Assembly (NCBI GenBank): GCA_964449835.1 | Contig: CAYVBZ010000002.1 | Coordinates: forward strand, 1-64,000 | Reading direction: 5' to 3' | Length of the DNA stretch: 64,000 nucleotides | DNA from: JABDGC01 sp964449835 | GTDB taxonomy: Bacteria; Pseudomonadota; Gammaproteobacteria; DSM-16500 | Shown here: positions 15,869-24,557 of the stretch, in pieces | How the letters are laid out: the number at the start of each line of letters is the position of its first letter | Position numbering within the stretch: position 1 is the stretch's first letter | The notes under the pieces: model-generated | Databases searched by the model: none | What the model was told of the DNA's origin: nothing | The model's input: only the letters and a program-made list of their open reading frames with translations | Program-made: the position numbers and the translations under genes

Positions 15869-17783
15869 GCTGTGCAGCGCCGTAATATTCGGGAAAGGCG
15901 AGGCTGGCTTTCCATTGGGTGAGCAAGCGCCGACACTCTGGGAAGTTTTGATTATAGCTTGGCGCTTCTCCCTTAGCGAGGTGGTGGACTTCTTTGACGG
16001 TTTCGAGAATTTCGTCAGCGGTATTGTTTTGAATCTCTGCATCGTGCCGCTGCAGCACCTCAATATTAAACATACGCCAACGCCAGGGCGTTGAAGTCAG
16101 CTCTAACTGATTCAAAGGCCCCCCGGTTGAACGCAGGACCGGCTTGAAAACAAAACGCACGCGACTACTCCACACTTGAGCATCCGGCGAAGCGCAATTG
16201 ACTAAAGCGCAGGGGAGGTTAAAACTAATGGCGACATTCGTTAAACCTGAGGTTGTGCCGATGAAAAAACGCGCATGACGGACCAGATATAAGTCTAGAA
16301 GCTCAGATTTAACCTGAGAACGAGCATAATCAATGACCTGCGCCATTTTCGGCAAAGCTGGCGCCTTGGGGCCGCCTAATTTAATGACCCAACCGCCTTG
16401 TGCTGTAATGTAACGTATTGCATCGAGATAGGTTTCAAGATCACCACTATTGCGGATCGCTTGCCCAAACCCGCCTAGCTCGCCATAAAACTCAGCATCG
16501 CGGACATGCAAGCAGACATACCAATCATCCGGCTGCATGCCCCACTCTCTTTTGAGTTGGGCAACTTGGTCCTTTAAAGCCTGGGAGCCACCCTGTCCCT
16601 CATCAAAGGCCTGCAGCAAAGGGCAAGGCCTTTGTTCGGCTTCCCATTGCCCCATCAGTCTTGCGGCTGCCTCTTGCCAAGCAACCACTTCACCGTTTGA
16701 GAATTTCCAAGCATTGAAATTGATGCCACAGTAGCGTTGTAGAGAAAATAATTCCTGCGCCAGCGTTTCACTGATATTCACCCCACCCGTCAGGATGCGG
16801 GCCTGTTTTTCGAAGAGGGAAAGCATGACTTGATTGGCTGCCTTGCCCTTTGGGGACAGAAGCAAGGCGGGGCCAGACCACCAGCCGAGGTCGCGCATGC
16901 GAAAGAGAATTTCGAGCGAGCCTAAATGACCGATTTGTGTCACCCATTCCCAGGGCAGAATGTGCAGATTTTCAAAACGAAGCTGTTCCTTCTTGAGCCA
17001 TTGTTCTAATTCGTGGGACAACACTGGCCTTGTTTTCATCAAATGGGCCTGGGTCTCAAAAGCCTTGCGAAAAAGATCGACCGCATACTCTCCTCTGCCG
17101 ACCCGGATGACCCGCTGGCCCAGAAAATTGTAAGCGTCAAAAAGCAAACCCTTCGCACCGGCATTTTTATCCGTGGGCTGAGGGGGGTAAACATCCGGGT
17201 AGCGAGCGGCGATATTTTGATGTGGACACCAGCCATCGGATACTTTATCGGCATATTGAAGCAGACAGGAGGAGGCCAGGTCTTCACGGCTGCCCAGTAA
17301 GGCAATAAAAGCTTTATAACGCAGAAGTTCAGGGGCCTTGGGAGTATATTCGGAACACAGCCTAAGAATGGCTTGGGCCTGATCAAACTCCCCATAGTCG
17401 AGATAATCGAGGGCGAGCGCCAGAAAGTTTTCATTGGCCCTTAAGGCAGGACTGCAGGTCGCAAACCAAGTATTAACGGCTTCAAAAATGCCCAGTCGAA
17501 TATAAATACTAGCAGCCTGTAGCGGTAAGCCGGCCGTTAGAACAGATGAGAAATTATAATCCGGAGAAAGGCCCCGCTGATTTATGACCGCCTTAAAATC
17601 ACTCGCCAAAAAATAAGAAAGCCGTCGATCAAAGAATCGAGTCAGCGTGATGAATAAAAAAGATACTTTAAGAGGAAGAAGCTTGAAAAGCAGCCTAGAG
17701 CTTGCGAAAAAGACAGCCATGCCCTTTTTGACAAAGCGAGTTTCACGATGACGGATGAGCAAGGATTTGATGTGTTTTAACAT
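15807..17783 (-). CDS. TIGR04372-type putative glycosyltransferase (long paralogue)
   Basis: A 658-residue protein whose C-terminal ~300 residues match the TIGR04372-type proteins at 1296 and 20577. Shared blocks are WYVCLHVRDAEF, a GGWVIKLGGPKAPALPKM...IDYARS stretch, and FFIGTTSGL. The N-terminal ~250 residues are helical and repeat-like (AQAILRLCSEYTPKAPELL is TPR-like), suggesting a protein-interaction region absent from the 425-aa paralogue. Function is presumed sugar transfer in polysaccharide assembly. The gene converges with and overlaps the 3' end of the membrane protein upstream by 62 bp. It is divergent from the MBOAT gene, sharing a ~109-bp intergenic region. Confidence 0.72.
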   Translation of the reverse strand: MLKHIKSLLIRHRETRFVKKGMAVFFASSRLLFKLLPLKVSFLFITLTRFFDRRLSYFLASDFKAVINQRGLSPDYNFSSVLTAGLPLQAASIYIRLGIFEAVNTWFATCSPALRANENFLALALDYLDYGEFDQAQAILRLCSEYTPKAPELLRYKAFIALLGSREDLASSCLLQYADKVSDGWCPHQNIAARYPDVYPPQPTDKNAGAKGLLFDAYNFLGQRVIRVGRGEYAVDLFRKAFETQAHLMKTRPVLSHELEQWLKKEQLRFENLHILPWEWVTQIGHLGSLEILFRMRDLGWWSGPALLLSPKGKAANQVMLSLFEKQARILTGGVNISETLAQELFSLQRYCGINFNAWKFSNGEVVAWQEAAARLMGQWEAEQRPCPLLQAFDEGQGGSQALKDQVAQLKREWGMQPDDWYVCLHVRDAEFYGELGGFGQAIRNSGDLETYLDAIRYITAQGGWVIKLGGPKAPALPKMAQVIDYARSQVKSELLDLYLVRHARFFIGTTSGLTNVAISFNLPCALVNCASPDAQVWSSRVRFVFKPVLRSTGGPLNQLELTSTPWRWRMFNIEVLQRHDAEIQNNTADEILETVKEVHHLAKGEAPSYNQNFPECRRLLTQWKASLAFPEYYGAAQPSLYYLQKHAETFLLPDKIG

Positions 17784-17892
17784 GCTAGATTTATACTACA
17801 GTCTTTTGATATTGTCATTATGGCCAGACTTGGCATAAAATCCTCCAAGGCTTAACTGTTGGATGCCATTAACTGATGGAACAATAATTTTT

Positions 17893-19407
17893 ATGTTGTT
17901 TAATTCTTTTGAGTTTATTCTCTTATTTCTGCCACTGACCTTATTAGGTTATTTTTTGATTGCTCGCTTGACTAAGGCCCCCATTTATAGCCTTTCCTTT
18001 TTAGCGCTTGCTTCACTTGGCTTTTATGCTTATTGGGACCTTCGCTTTCTTGCCGTGATCGGATGTTCCATTCTTGTCAATTACTGTTTTGGCTTATTGC
18101 TTGGAAAACCTGCGCTTAAGCCAGGACCGCGCAAACTCCTATTCATTGCTGCAATCGCGGCCAATCTTCTTGCGCTCGGGTTTTATAAATACATCAATTT
18201 TGGCATTCATGTTTTAAATAAAATTTCAGGTGGTTCGCTGGATGCTTTAGAGCTTGTTTTGCCTTTGGGCATCTCATTTTTTACCTTTACACAAATTACC
18301 TATTTGGCAGATATTTATTTAGGCTATCCCAGAGAAAGAAATTTTATTAAATATTTACTTTTCGTGACCTATTTTCCCCACTTGATTGCAGGGCCCATTC
18401 TTCATCATAAAGAAATGATGCCACAGTTTAGCGGCCAAGGAGGCAAGCGTCTTTCGGCCGAAAATCTAGCACTTGGGTTAACCGTATTTGCCATCGGTCT
18501 TTTTAAGAAATGTATTATTGCAGATGGTTTTTCCCATATTGCAAATCCAGTCTTTAATTCCATTGGTCACAGTGTCATGGTCGCAAAGGATGCCTGGGGT
18601 GGCGCACTTGCCTACGCCTTGCAAATCTATTTTGATTTTTCTGGCTACTCAGACATGGCCGTTGGGCTCTCGATTATGTTTGGAATTAAGCTCCCATTTA
18701 ATTTCGAGGCCCCCTATAAATCCAGAAACATCATTGAATTTTGGCGCCGATGGCATATTACCCTCTCACGCTTATTACGTGATTACGTCTATATTCCGCT
18801 GGGGGGGAACCAGCATGGTAAATTTAGGCGGTATTTTAATCTCTTAACAACGATGATTTTAGGTGGGTTGTGGCATGGTGCAGGCTGGACCTACCTTGCC
18901 TGGGGATACCTGCATGGTTGTTATCTGATTATTAATCATGCTTGGAAAAAACTCCTCCCAAAAAATCAGTTGCTCACAAAGATATCCGGTACGCTTCCCT
19001 ATGCCCTTTTTTCTCTGCTCCTGACACAAATCGCAGTCGTGGTTGCTTGGGTCTATTTTCGTGCGGACTCATTAAGAGTGGCCCACCGGATGCTTGGCAT
19101 GATGTTCCATCTCGGAAAATTCAGACATAAAGCTGAAATTGCACCGGCGATCGTCACTAATCTTCATTTGGCTCTTATTGCCTTTGTTTACCTGAGTTGT
19201 TTCCTCTTGCCGAACATTAGCGCCATGTTTAACAAACAGGCCTTGGCCTTTAAAACCTATGAAAACCAAGCTTCTTGGAGCCTGTTATCACTGCAATGGA
19301 AACTTAGCCTTTCATGGGCCATTCTTACAACCTTACTTCTATTAATTTCTATTCTTGTTATTTTGATCGTTGGAGATGGCAGTCAATTTTTGTATTTTAA
19401 ATTTTAA
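17893..19407 (+). CDS. MBOAT-family membrane O-acyltransferase (AlgI-like)
   Basis: A 504-residue polytopic protein starting MLFNSFEFILLFLP, the characteristic N-terminus of AlgI/PatA-type MBOAT proteins. IYFDFSGYSDMAVGLS near residue 255 and FWRRWHITLSRLLRDY near 285 are family signatures, and the active-site His lies in GGLWHGAGWTYLAWG. The family moves acetyl groups across the membrane to acylate polysaccharide. I chose the ATG at 17893 over the upstream in-frame ATG because it gives the canonical N-terminus. The next gene, 23 bp downstream, encodes an SGNH-type protein, the usual periplasmic partner. A decayed copy of this gene lies at 32478-32700. Confidence 0.9.
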   Translation: MLFNSFEFILLFLPLTLLGYFLIARLTKAPIYSLSFLALASLGFYAYWDLRFLAVIGCSILVNYCFGLLLGKPALKPGPRKLLFIAAIAANLLALGFYKYINFGIHVLNKISGGSLDALELVLPLGISFFTFTQITYLADIYLGYPRERNFIKYLLFVTYFPHLIAGPILHHKEMMPQFSGQGGKRLSAENLALGLTVFAIGLFKKCIIADGFSHIANPVFNSIGHSVMVAKDAWGGALAYALQIYFDFSGYSDMAVGLSIMFGIKLPFNFEAPYKSRNIIEFWRRWHITLSRLLRDYVYIPLGGNQHGKFRRYFNLLTTMILGGLWHGAGWTYLAWGYLHGCYLIINHAWKKLLPKNQLLTKISGTLPYALFSLLLTQIAVVVAWVYFRADSLRVAHRMLGMMFHLGKFRHKAEIAPAIVTNLHLALIAFVYLSCFLLPNISAMFNKQALAFKTYENQASWSLLSLQWKLSLSWAILTTLLLLISILVILIVGDGSQFLYFKF

Positions 19408-19430
19408 TGAATTTACCTAGCGGGTAAAGA

Positions 19431-20480
19431 ATGAATCAGCAACTATTTGGACCGATTCGCTATCTTTTTTTAGTATTAGCTTTGCTGCTCGCGGTGTGTG
19501 CTGCCCTTCTTTTTTGGGGATTAGGAAAAATGAAAGCAGGGTCGGACCATTTTGGGCAAATACCGCTCAACGGAGACCCCTCCTATTATCAAAATTGGGG
19601 TGATCACGTCACACGCGAAATACAAGATCGTGATATTTTCTATCATCATGTGGGAAAGTCGATCGATTATGCAAAAAAAGCTGACATTATTATCTTGGGC
19701 CACTCCATGCTCTTATTTGGATTGCGCGGCGAAATCCTAGCGCAATTTGAAAAAAAGTATGGAATCAAAATTTATAATCTCGCCTCTGCCGGAGATGCCA
19801 GTGGGGAGTTTTTAAGACGGGTGATTAAGCGTTGGGGATTAAGACCTAAACTATGGATTATCAATGCCGACGACCATGCGGCCAATTTTTTTAACGTTTC
19901 CTTAGATGATTTTGGCGCTTCGAATGGCAGTTCTGCCATTCGCGTCGTAAAATATAACCGCATCAATGGCTATCTGCGAGTCGTTGGAAGAAACCTTCGT
20001 TGGCGAATTGAAGACCTCCTGATTGCCTATTTACCAACCAAAATAACCAAGCGTTTATTCTCAGCGCCCGTTCTAACCTGTTGGCGACATGTTCAATCCG
20101 GAAACTGGTATCTTGATCAAACCCCAGTCTATGTTAAACCTGATAACTCACTGATTAAACTGGCCCGCCCTCAAGACTGTCATACCAATCCAGAGGAAAT
20201 TCAACGCGCTCAAAAATATTTATCTGAAATCGAGGGCCATAGCATTTTAATGCTCATGCCCTACCACAATTTTTGCCCCCTGCGAGTACGTGAAATTGCA
20301 AAGGCCTTGAAAATTGAAGCAGTCCTGCCAAAGCGGGTGGCCTTTTCAACTTGGGACAACGGCGGTCATTTGGACCGCAAGGGCGCCATTGCCTTTACTC
20401 AGTTATTTCTAGCCCAATTAGAACATACGACCGCCTTTAAAAAACTGGTCCATGACAAGCAATCCAGGAGAAATAGCTAG
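19431..20480 (+). CDS. SGNH-hydrolase-like periplasmic protein partnered with MBOAT
   Basis: A 349-residue protein with one N-terminal membrane anchor (residues 9-32) and an exported domain. IILGHSMLLFG near residue 85 supplies a candidate nucleophile Ser in an SGNH/GDSL-like block I. DNGGHLDRKGA near the C-terminus supplies the Asp/His block V. AlgX/AlgJ- and PatB-like proteins of this design receive acetyl groups from an MBOAT partner and place them on polysaccharide. The pairing with the MBOAT gene 23 bp upstream supports that role. A clear paralogue lies at 34010-35026 with matching RDIFYH, GHSM and HLD.KGAIAFT blocks. Confidence 0.75.
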   Translation: MNQQLFGPIRYLFLVLALLLAVCAALLFWGLGKMKAGSDHFGQIPLNGDPSYYQNWGDHVTREIQDRDIFYHHVGKSIDYAKKADIIILGHSMLLFGLRGEILAQFEKKYGIKIYNLASAGDASGEFLRRVIKRWGLRPKLWIINADDHAANFFNVSLDDFGASNGSSAIRVVKYNRINGYLRVVGRNLRWRIEDLLIAYLPTKITKRLFSAPVLTCWRHVQSGNWYLDQTPVYVKPDNSLIKLARPQDCHTNPEEIQRAQKYLSEIEGHSILMLMPYHNFCPLRVREIAKALKIEAVLPKRVAFSTWDNGGHLDRKGAIAFTQLFLAQLEHTTAFKKLVHDKQSRRNS

Positions 20481-20576
20481 GATAAACAATTGCGGATAAA
20501 CCCTGGATAAGGACTATTCTTAGCCTTTCAGTAACACTCCTTTTTGAGGCAATTCGGGTCCAAGCGAAATCTTAAA

Positions 20577-22328
20577 TTAACTTACCGCTAACAATTGTTC
20601 ACTTGGCAAAAAAATATCAGCGTGTTTTTCCACAAAAGTTCTTGCTAAACGACTACCCATATAGCTGCCATACTGTTTCGCAATACTGCGGTAGTAATCT
20701 TCAAAGATTGCGGATGCACCAACGCTCATACGTGGTTGTTCAACAGCAAGATTACACTGAGCGAGCATCTCTAAAGTAATCTGAGCAATCTCTTCTGGTG
20801 TATTCGCAACCAATTCAATATTTGAGGGTAAATCACTCCAGTTTTGGAGAAAAGCAAGACCCTGCTCAAATATTTCTTCTAGAGACAAATATTGGCCGGT
20901 ATTCTTGTCACGAAAAAGTTTTGGAATCATTAAATCATGACGCAACCATAAAGGCCAACCGATGGGTACCCAGTTAGTCAAAGCGCAGGGTACATTATAC
21001 ATAGCACAAACATTCACGTAGCCGGAATTGGTACCTAAAATAAACTTGCAACCCGCGCCCAGGAAAACGTCCGCTGTTTGCGATTTATAAGGACTATGCG
21101 CATAATCAACAACATTACGCATAGGAGCTAAGGGTTTCATACTCGGATCTCCCATTCGCAACACCCAGCCACCGGCATTGACAATTTTCTCAATTGCCAA
21201 AGTATAATCGTTAATATTCGCATCTCGCATAGAAGGGTAAAGTGAATTCCAGTCTTTATGGAATCCAGCCTCTCTTACATGCAAACAAACATACCAAGCA
21301 TCAGCGGGGACACCTAAATAAGAAAGATAATTCGAAATCCATTGTCTCTCCATTTCAGACAAGAAGAATAAAGGTTGATGTTGGGCTTTCTCCCATTCAC
21401 GCTGTATCCGAGCAAGCGCATAAGTCACCCCTAGAACTTCGCCATCGGGGAAATTGAACTCCCAAAACTCATCGGTAAATGAAGCAATCTCAGCGGAAGA
21501 AAGCTGGTCCCACCTAGGATAACCACGCCTCATCGCCCACTGATTATAGTCCTCTTCCAAGTTTTCTGGCGTTACAACCTTAATGCCCAATGGTTCAAAT
21601 TTATTTATCAAATCAGTCCAAGGAATTTGTTGGGGCTGCCAAGGCGCGACCACATGAATATCCTTTTCTCCAAATAACTTTAAATACTTAATATAGTAAT
21701 CAAGCTGTCCAATATGCCCAAACGCTGCGTGCCAGCCGGGGCCCAAAATTCTATATCCTTTGGGTGTGGACGGTTTTAATAAAGCGCCGCGTAATTGGCC
21801 CGTTAAACGCCAAAAATAATTAGCTTCATCATTTCTTCCTGATAGAAAATGAACAATCCCCAAATAGCGCAGTGCTTTAAATTGCACCTCCAAAGGCACA
21901 TAACTTGAATTCCTTTGAGTAAGGTCAAGAAAACCGACTTGAGCCAAATCAAGGCGGCCCAAGCCCATAAAGTGCTGGGCCCATTCAAAACGTCCTTCAA
22001 CATTAAGCTGCGTTCTATCCAAGAAACTAACATAATCGTCCATGTTAATTGTCTTATCTCCCGTCAACGCTCTAATTAAAAATATATCTGGTAGAAAACG
22101 CGACGAAACTGCAGATTCAGATTTCTTATTTGCAATTTTACTTTTTTGCACGAACATCAAAAGCTTAAAATAATCCTCGCCAAAAAAATAATAGAGCGGC
22201 GCACAGAGTAATTTTGCAGCCCAAGCTATCGGAAAAAAAGCTGAGTATTGCCCTCTTGAGAGTATTGCAATGAGCTCAATGAAAAATTTTTGCCGTTTGA
22301 AAAAATTTTTAAGTTTTCTTATTATCAT
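20577..22328 (-). CDS. TIGR04372-type putative glycosyltransferase
   Basis: A 583-residue member of the same family as 1296-2573 and 15807-17783. WYVCLHVREAGF, GGWVLRMGDPSM with MRNVVDYAHS, and FILGTNSGY are the shared C-terminal blocks. The N-terminus has a short hydrophobic stretch and a helical region. The last residues (EKHADIFLPS) mirror those of the 658-aa paralogue (KHAETFLLPD), showing homology to the very end. I start it at 22328, where ATGA overlaps the stop of the upstream methyltransferase by 4 bp; the longer reading to 22382 has no support. It forms an operon with the methyltransferase and the PhyH-like dioxygenase upstream. Confidence 0.74.
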   Translation of the reverse strand: MIIRKLKNFFKRQKFFIELIAILSRGQYSAFFPIAWAAKLLCAPLYYFFGEDYFKLLMFVQKSKIANKKSESAVSSRFLPDIFLIRALTGDKTINMDDYVSFLDRTQLNVEGRFEWAQHFMGLGRLDLAQVGFLDLTQRNSSYVPLEVQFKALRYLGIVHFLSGRNDEANYFWRLTGQLRGALLKPSTPKGYRILGPGWHAAFGHIGQLDYYIKYLKLFGEKDIHVVAPWQPQQIPWTDLINKFEPLGIKVVTPENLEEDYNQWAMRRGYPRWDQLSSAEIASFTDEFWEFNFPDGEVLGVTYALARIQREWEKAQHQPLFFLSEMERQWISNYLSYLGVPADAWYVCLHVREAGFHKDWNSLYPSMRDANINDYTLAIEKIVNAGGWVLRMGDPSMKPLAPMRNVVDYAHSPYKSQTADVFLGAGCKFILGTNSGYVNVCAMYNVPCALTNWVPIGWPLWLRHDLMIPKLFRDKNTGQYLSLEEIFEQGLAFLQNWSDLPSNIELVANTPEEIAQITLEMLAQCNLAVEQPRMSVGASAIFEDYYRSIAKQYGSYMGSRLARTFVEKHADIFLPSEQLLAVS

Positions 22329-23500
22329 GGTTTCATCCGCATTAAAGAAACATAAACCGTCTCCCTGCCAAATAAGCCGCAAAAAAATGACATCTTCGCA
22401 ACGCTATCACTGTTTATTAAAGCAGGAGACGCCATTAAGTTCCGGGCCTCAAGCAACCCATGGCGGGCCGCCCTTAAATGGCTTGGAAGCAGGGCAATAA
22501 AATCATCAAGAATTTGCAGAGTTTTGTTAGCAAAGGCCAGAACAGAATCTTGTTTAAGCTGTGCATCCTCATGCTCCGCTGCCGCAGCTAAGAGTTCTAA
22601 GGCTTTTTTCTCAAGCTGTATGTTAAGGGCCTTATCACCCGTCATTGTCTTTTCACGGAAATCCAAAAAATTATGGGCCTTTCGCCAATACTCCAACAGA
22701 AAATGCTGATTAAAAGCACGTTCCTTGCCGTGCAAAGCTTTAAACCACCGCCAATCTTCAGAGAAAGCAGGCGAAGACCCCATGATCTCAAAGTGTTCAC
22801 CTAAACGCTCAAGCAAAAGAGGAATACTGAGTGCCAGGCCAAAATAAGCTGGATTGATCATATTGTCTTGCACCCAATCTACGATATTCCGTGTCATCGC
22901 AGACATCGTCGTCAGATGATTTTTAAAAGCTGAAGCTAAGAGTTCTGTGCGCTCTTGAAATCCCTTATTCATTGGTGCAATGTAGCTTGCCATGAAGCGG
23001 CGTAGCACATTAGGCAAAAATCCAATAGGGGATATTGTTGTTAGAACCAACATTCCCTGCTCCGCAACTAAATCACTTATTCGATTCATCAGGGATAGCT
23101 CTCGCATAGAACTGCCAAGCCAGTTTTCACACAAAACGATGTCGAAATGACTCTTCGGCGAATACTCTTCAATCGAGCTCGCAATAATTTCAGGTGTGGT
23201 ATGCGACAAAGCAAAACACTTATAAGCTTGATGTATATACTCAACCGCCGTTTCATTGGGCTCGAGTAAAACCAAGCTCGAAGGAAGCGTTTGAGCAACA
23301 TATAAACTATTATGGCCCGTGCCCGCCGCGACTTCCAGAACGCTTGCTTTTTTAAAAGAGACCGGCAAAAGTCCCAACCTTGCATATAGCGCAAAACGAC
23401 GTTCTAAATGAGCATCCAAACTGCTTAAATCATAGCGTACTGGTGTAATTTTATGTTCACGGTAAAACTCTAAATGCGTCTGGCGGACAGCTTGATTCAT
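22325..23500 (-). CDS. Class I SAM-dependent methyltransferase with a C-terminal helical extension
   Basis: A 391-residue protein. VLEVAAGTGHNSLY (residues 54-67) is the SAM-binding motif I and VLLEPNE is motif II. FDIVLCENWLGSS follows at the usual distance. The remaining ~220 residues are mostly helical and unassigned. The substrate is unknown; the context favours a sugar or lipid-linked glycan. The gene lies between a PhyH-type dioxygenase (31 bp upstream) and a TIGR04372 protein (4-bp overlap), so the three probably act together. An AAGGGAAG ribosome site precedes the ATG. Confidence 0.8.
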   Translation of the reverse strand: MNQAVRQTHLEFYREHKITPVRYDLSSLDAHLERRFALYARLGLLPVSFKKASVLEVAAGTGHNSLYVAQTLPSSLVLLEPNETAVEYIHQAYKCFALSHTTPEIIASSIEEYSPKSHFDIVLCENWLGSSMRELSLMNRISDLVAEQGMLVLTTISPIGFLPNVLRRFMASYIAPMNKGFQERTELLASAFKNHLTTMSAMTRNIVDWVQDNMINPAYFGLALSIPLLLERLGEHFEIMGSSPAFSEDWRWFKALHGKERAFNQHFLLEYWRKAHNFLDFREKTMTGDKALNIQLEKKALELLAAAAEHEDAQLKQDSVLAFANKTLQILDDFIALLPSHLRAARHGLLEARNLMASPALINSDSVAKMSFFCGLFGRETVYVSLMRMKP

Positions 23501-23531
23501 CTTTAATCTTCCCTTTTTGCGAGCATCATTT

Positions 23532-24338
23532 TTATACGTGCTCTTTTCTTTTCTGTGAATTCATTAGCTCACTGAAGTTAGCCCGCGCCATTACCATCGT
23601 AATTTCGGCGCTAACCCGTGTTTTATTACTTTTATTAACAACGCCGCCATGTAGGATATCTTCATTAAAGATAAGAAGATTCCCAGGCCCTGTAGGCACT
23701 AAAGCAGCGCCCAGCTTTATAAGGTCCTCATCGGGAACTGGCCTTTGCACACCGGTTTCATCTTCTTCCAAATGATATTTCCACTCCCGCAAATGAGAGC
23801 CGCCCAATAAGCACAAGCCGCTTTTGCCTGGTTCACAATAAATAGGGATCCATATCTTGACCGTCACTTGATCTTTGGTATACATGCCATAGCCGCTATT
23901 AATCGCACCATGAAACCAACTGTCCTTGTGCAGGGAGCCCACGTCACTTTCGACGTTTGGCCGTACCAAACGCCAATAGACTTCCTCTCGGCCATAATGT
24001 TGCTTCACTTCGATCACATCAGAGATTGCAAACTCTCCAAATTCATCTTTCAGTTGAGCTAAAAAAGGAAATTTTTTAATTTGATTGACCACCTCCTGTG
24101 GGAAAACCCTATTTATTTTAGGCCACAAACCTTTATGATCAATACGATCTGCGATAAGATGATAGTTCTCAATTCCTAGTTTTTCAGCTTCTGCCACTAT
24201 CCCAGGACAATTTGCGCTAAGATGAGAAAGCCAATGCTCACTGATACGAGCGCGAAAAAAATCGAGCTCCTTAGCTGATAATTTCATATCAGCCGAATAT
24301 CCTTTTTGACCGAAAACTTGCTCCTTAAGTTTCAACAT
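23532..24338 (-). CDS. PhyH-like Fe(II)/2-oxoglutarate-dependent dioxygenase
   Basis: A 268-residue protein with the double-stranded beta-helix motifs of phytanoyl-CoA dioxygenase-like enzymes. SLHKDSWFHG gives the HxD iron ligands near residues 135-137. DILHGGVVNKSNKTRVSAEI gives the distal iron His and the Arg that binds 2-oxoglutarate. Such enzymes hydroxylate or epimerise small molecules and sugars. It is the first gene of a three-gene minus-strand operon with a methyltransferase and a TIGR04372 protein. All ligands appear intact. The 219-bp AT-rich divergent region upstream presumably carries its promoter. Confidence 0.82.
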   Translation of the reverse strand: MLKLKEQVFGQKGYSADMKLSAKELDFFRARISEHWLSHLSANCPGIVAEAEKLGIENYHLIADRIDHKGLWPKINRVFPQEVVNQIKKFPFLAQLKDEFGEFAISDVIEVKQHYGREEVYWRLVRPNVESDVGSLHKDSWFHGAINSGYGMYTKDQVTVKIWIPIYCEPGKSGLCLLGGSHLREWKYHLEEDETGVQRPVPDEDLIKLGAALVPTGPGNLLIFNEDILHGGVVNKSNKTRVSAEITMVMARANFSELMNSQKRKEHV

Positions 24339-24557
24339 TTATAAACCTTTATTTTGCCAATCAACCTCAGCAAATTGCACAAAAAATAACATCCAATACA
24401 ATATCAGTCAAGAACCTAGCATCGCTCAAAACAGATTGTATTATTATGAAAATAAAAAAGGAAGAATTTTATCTAATGCTCTAATTTGGATTGCCATTTA
24501 TTTCTACTTAGGATAGAAATATATTCTAAAGTTTATTACTCACGATGATTACAGATA
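24339..24557. promoter_or_regulatory. AT-rich divergent intergenic region
   Basis: A 219-bp spacer between the divergently transcribed dioxygenase operon and the acyltransferase gene. It is much more AT-rich than the flanking genes and must hold promoters for both directions. I could not identify convincing -35/-10 pairs or a dyad, and no small ORF with a ribosome site is evident. Confidence 0.35.
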
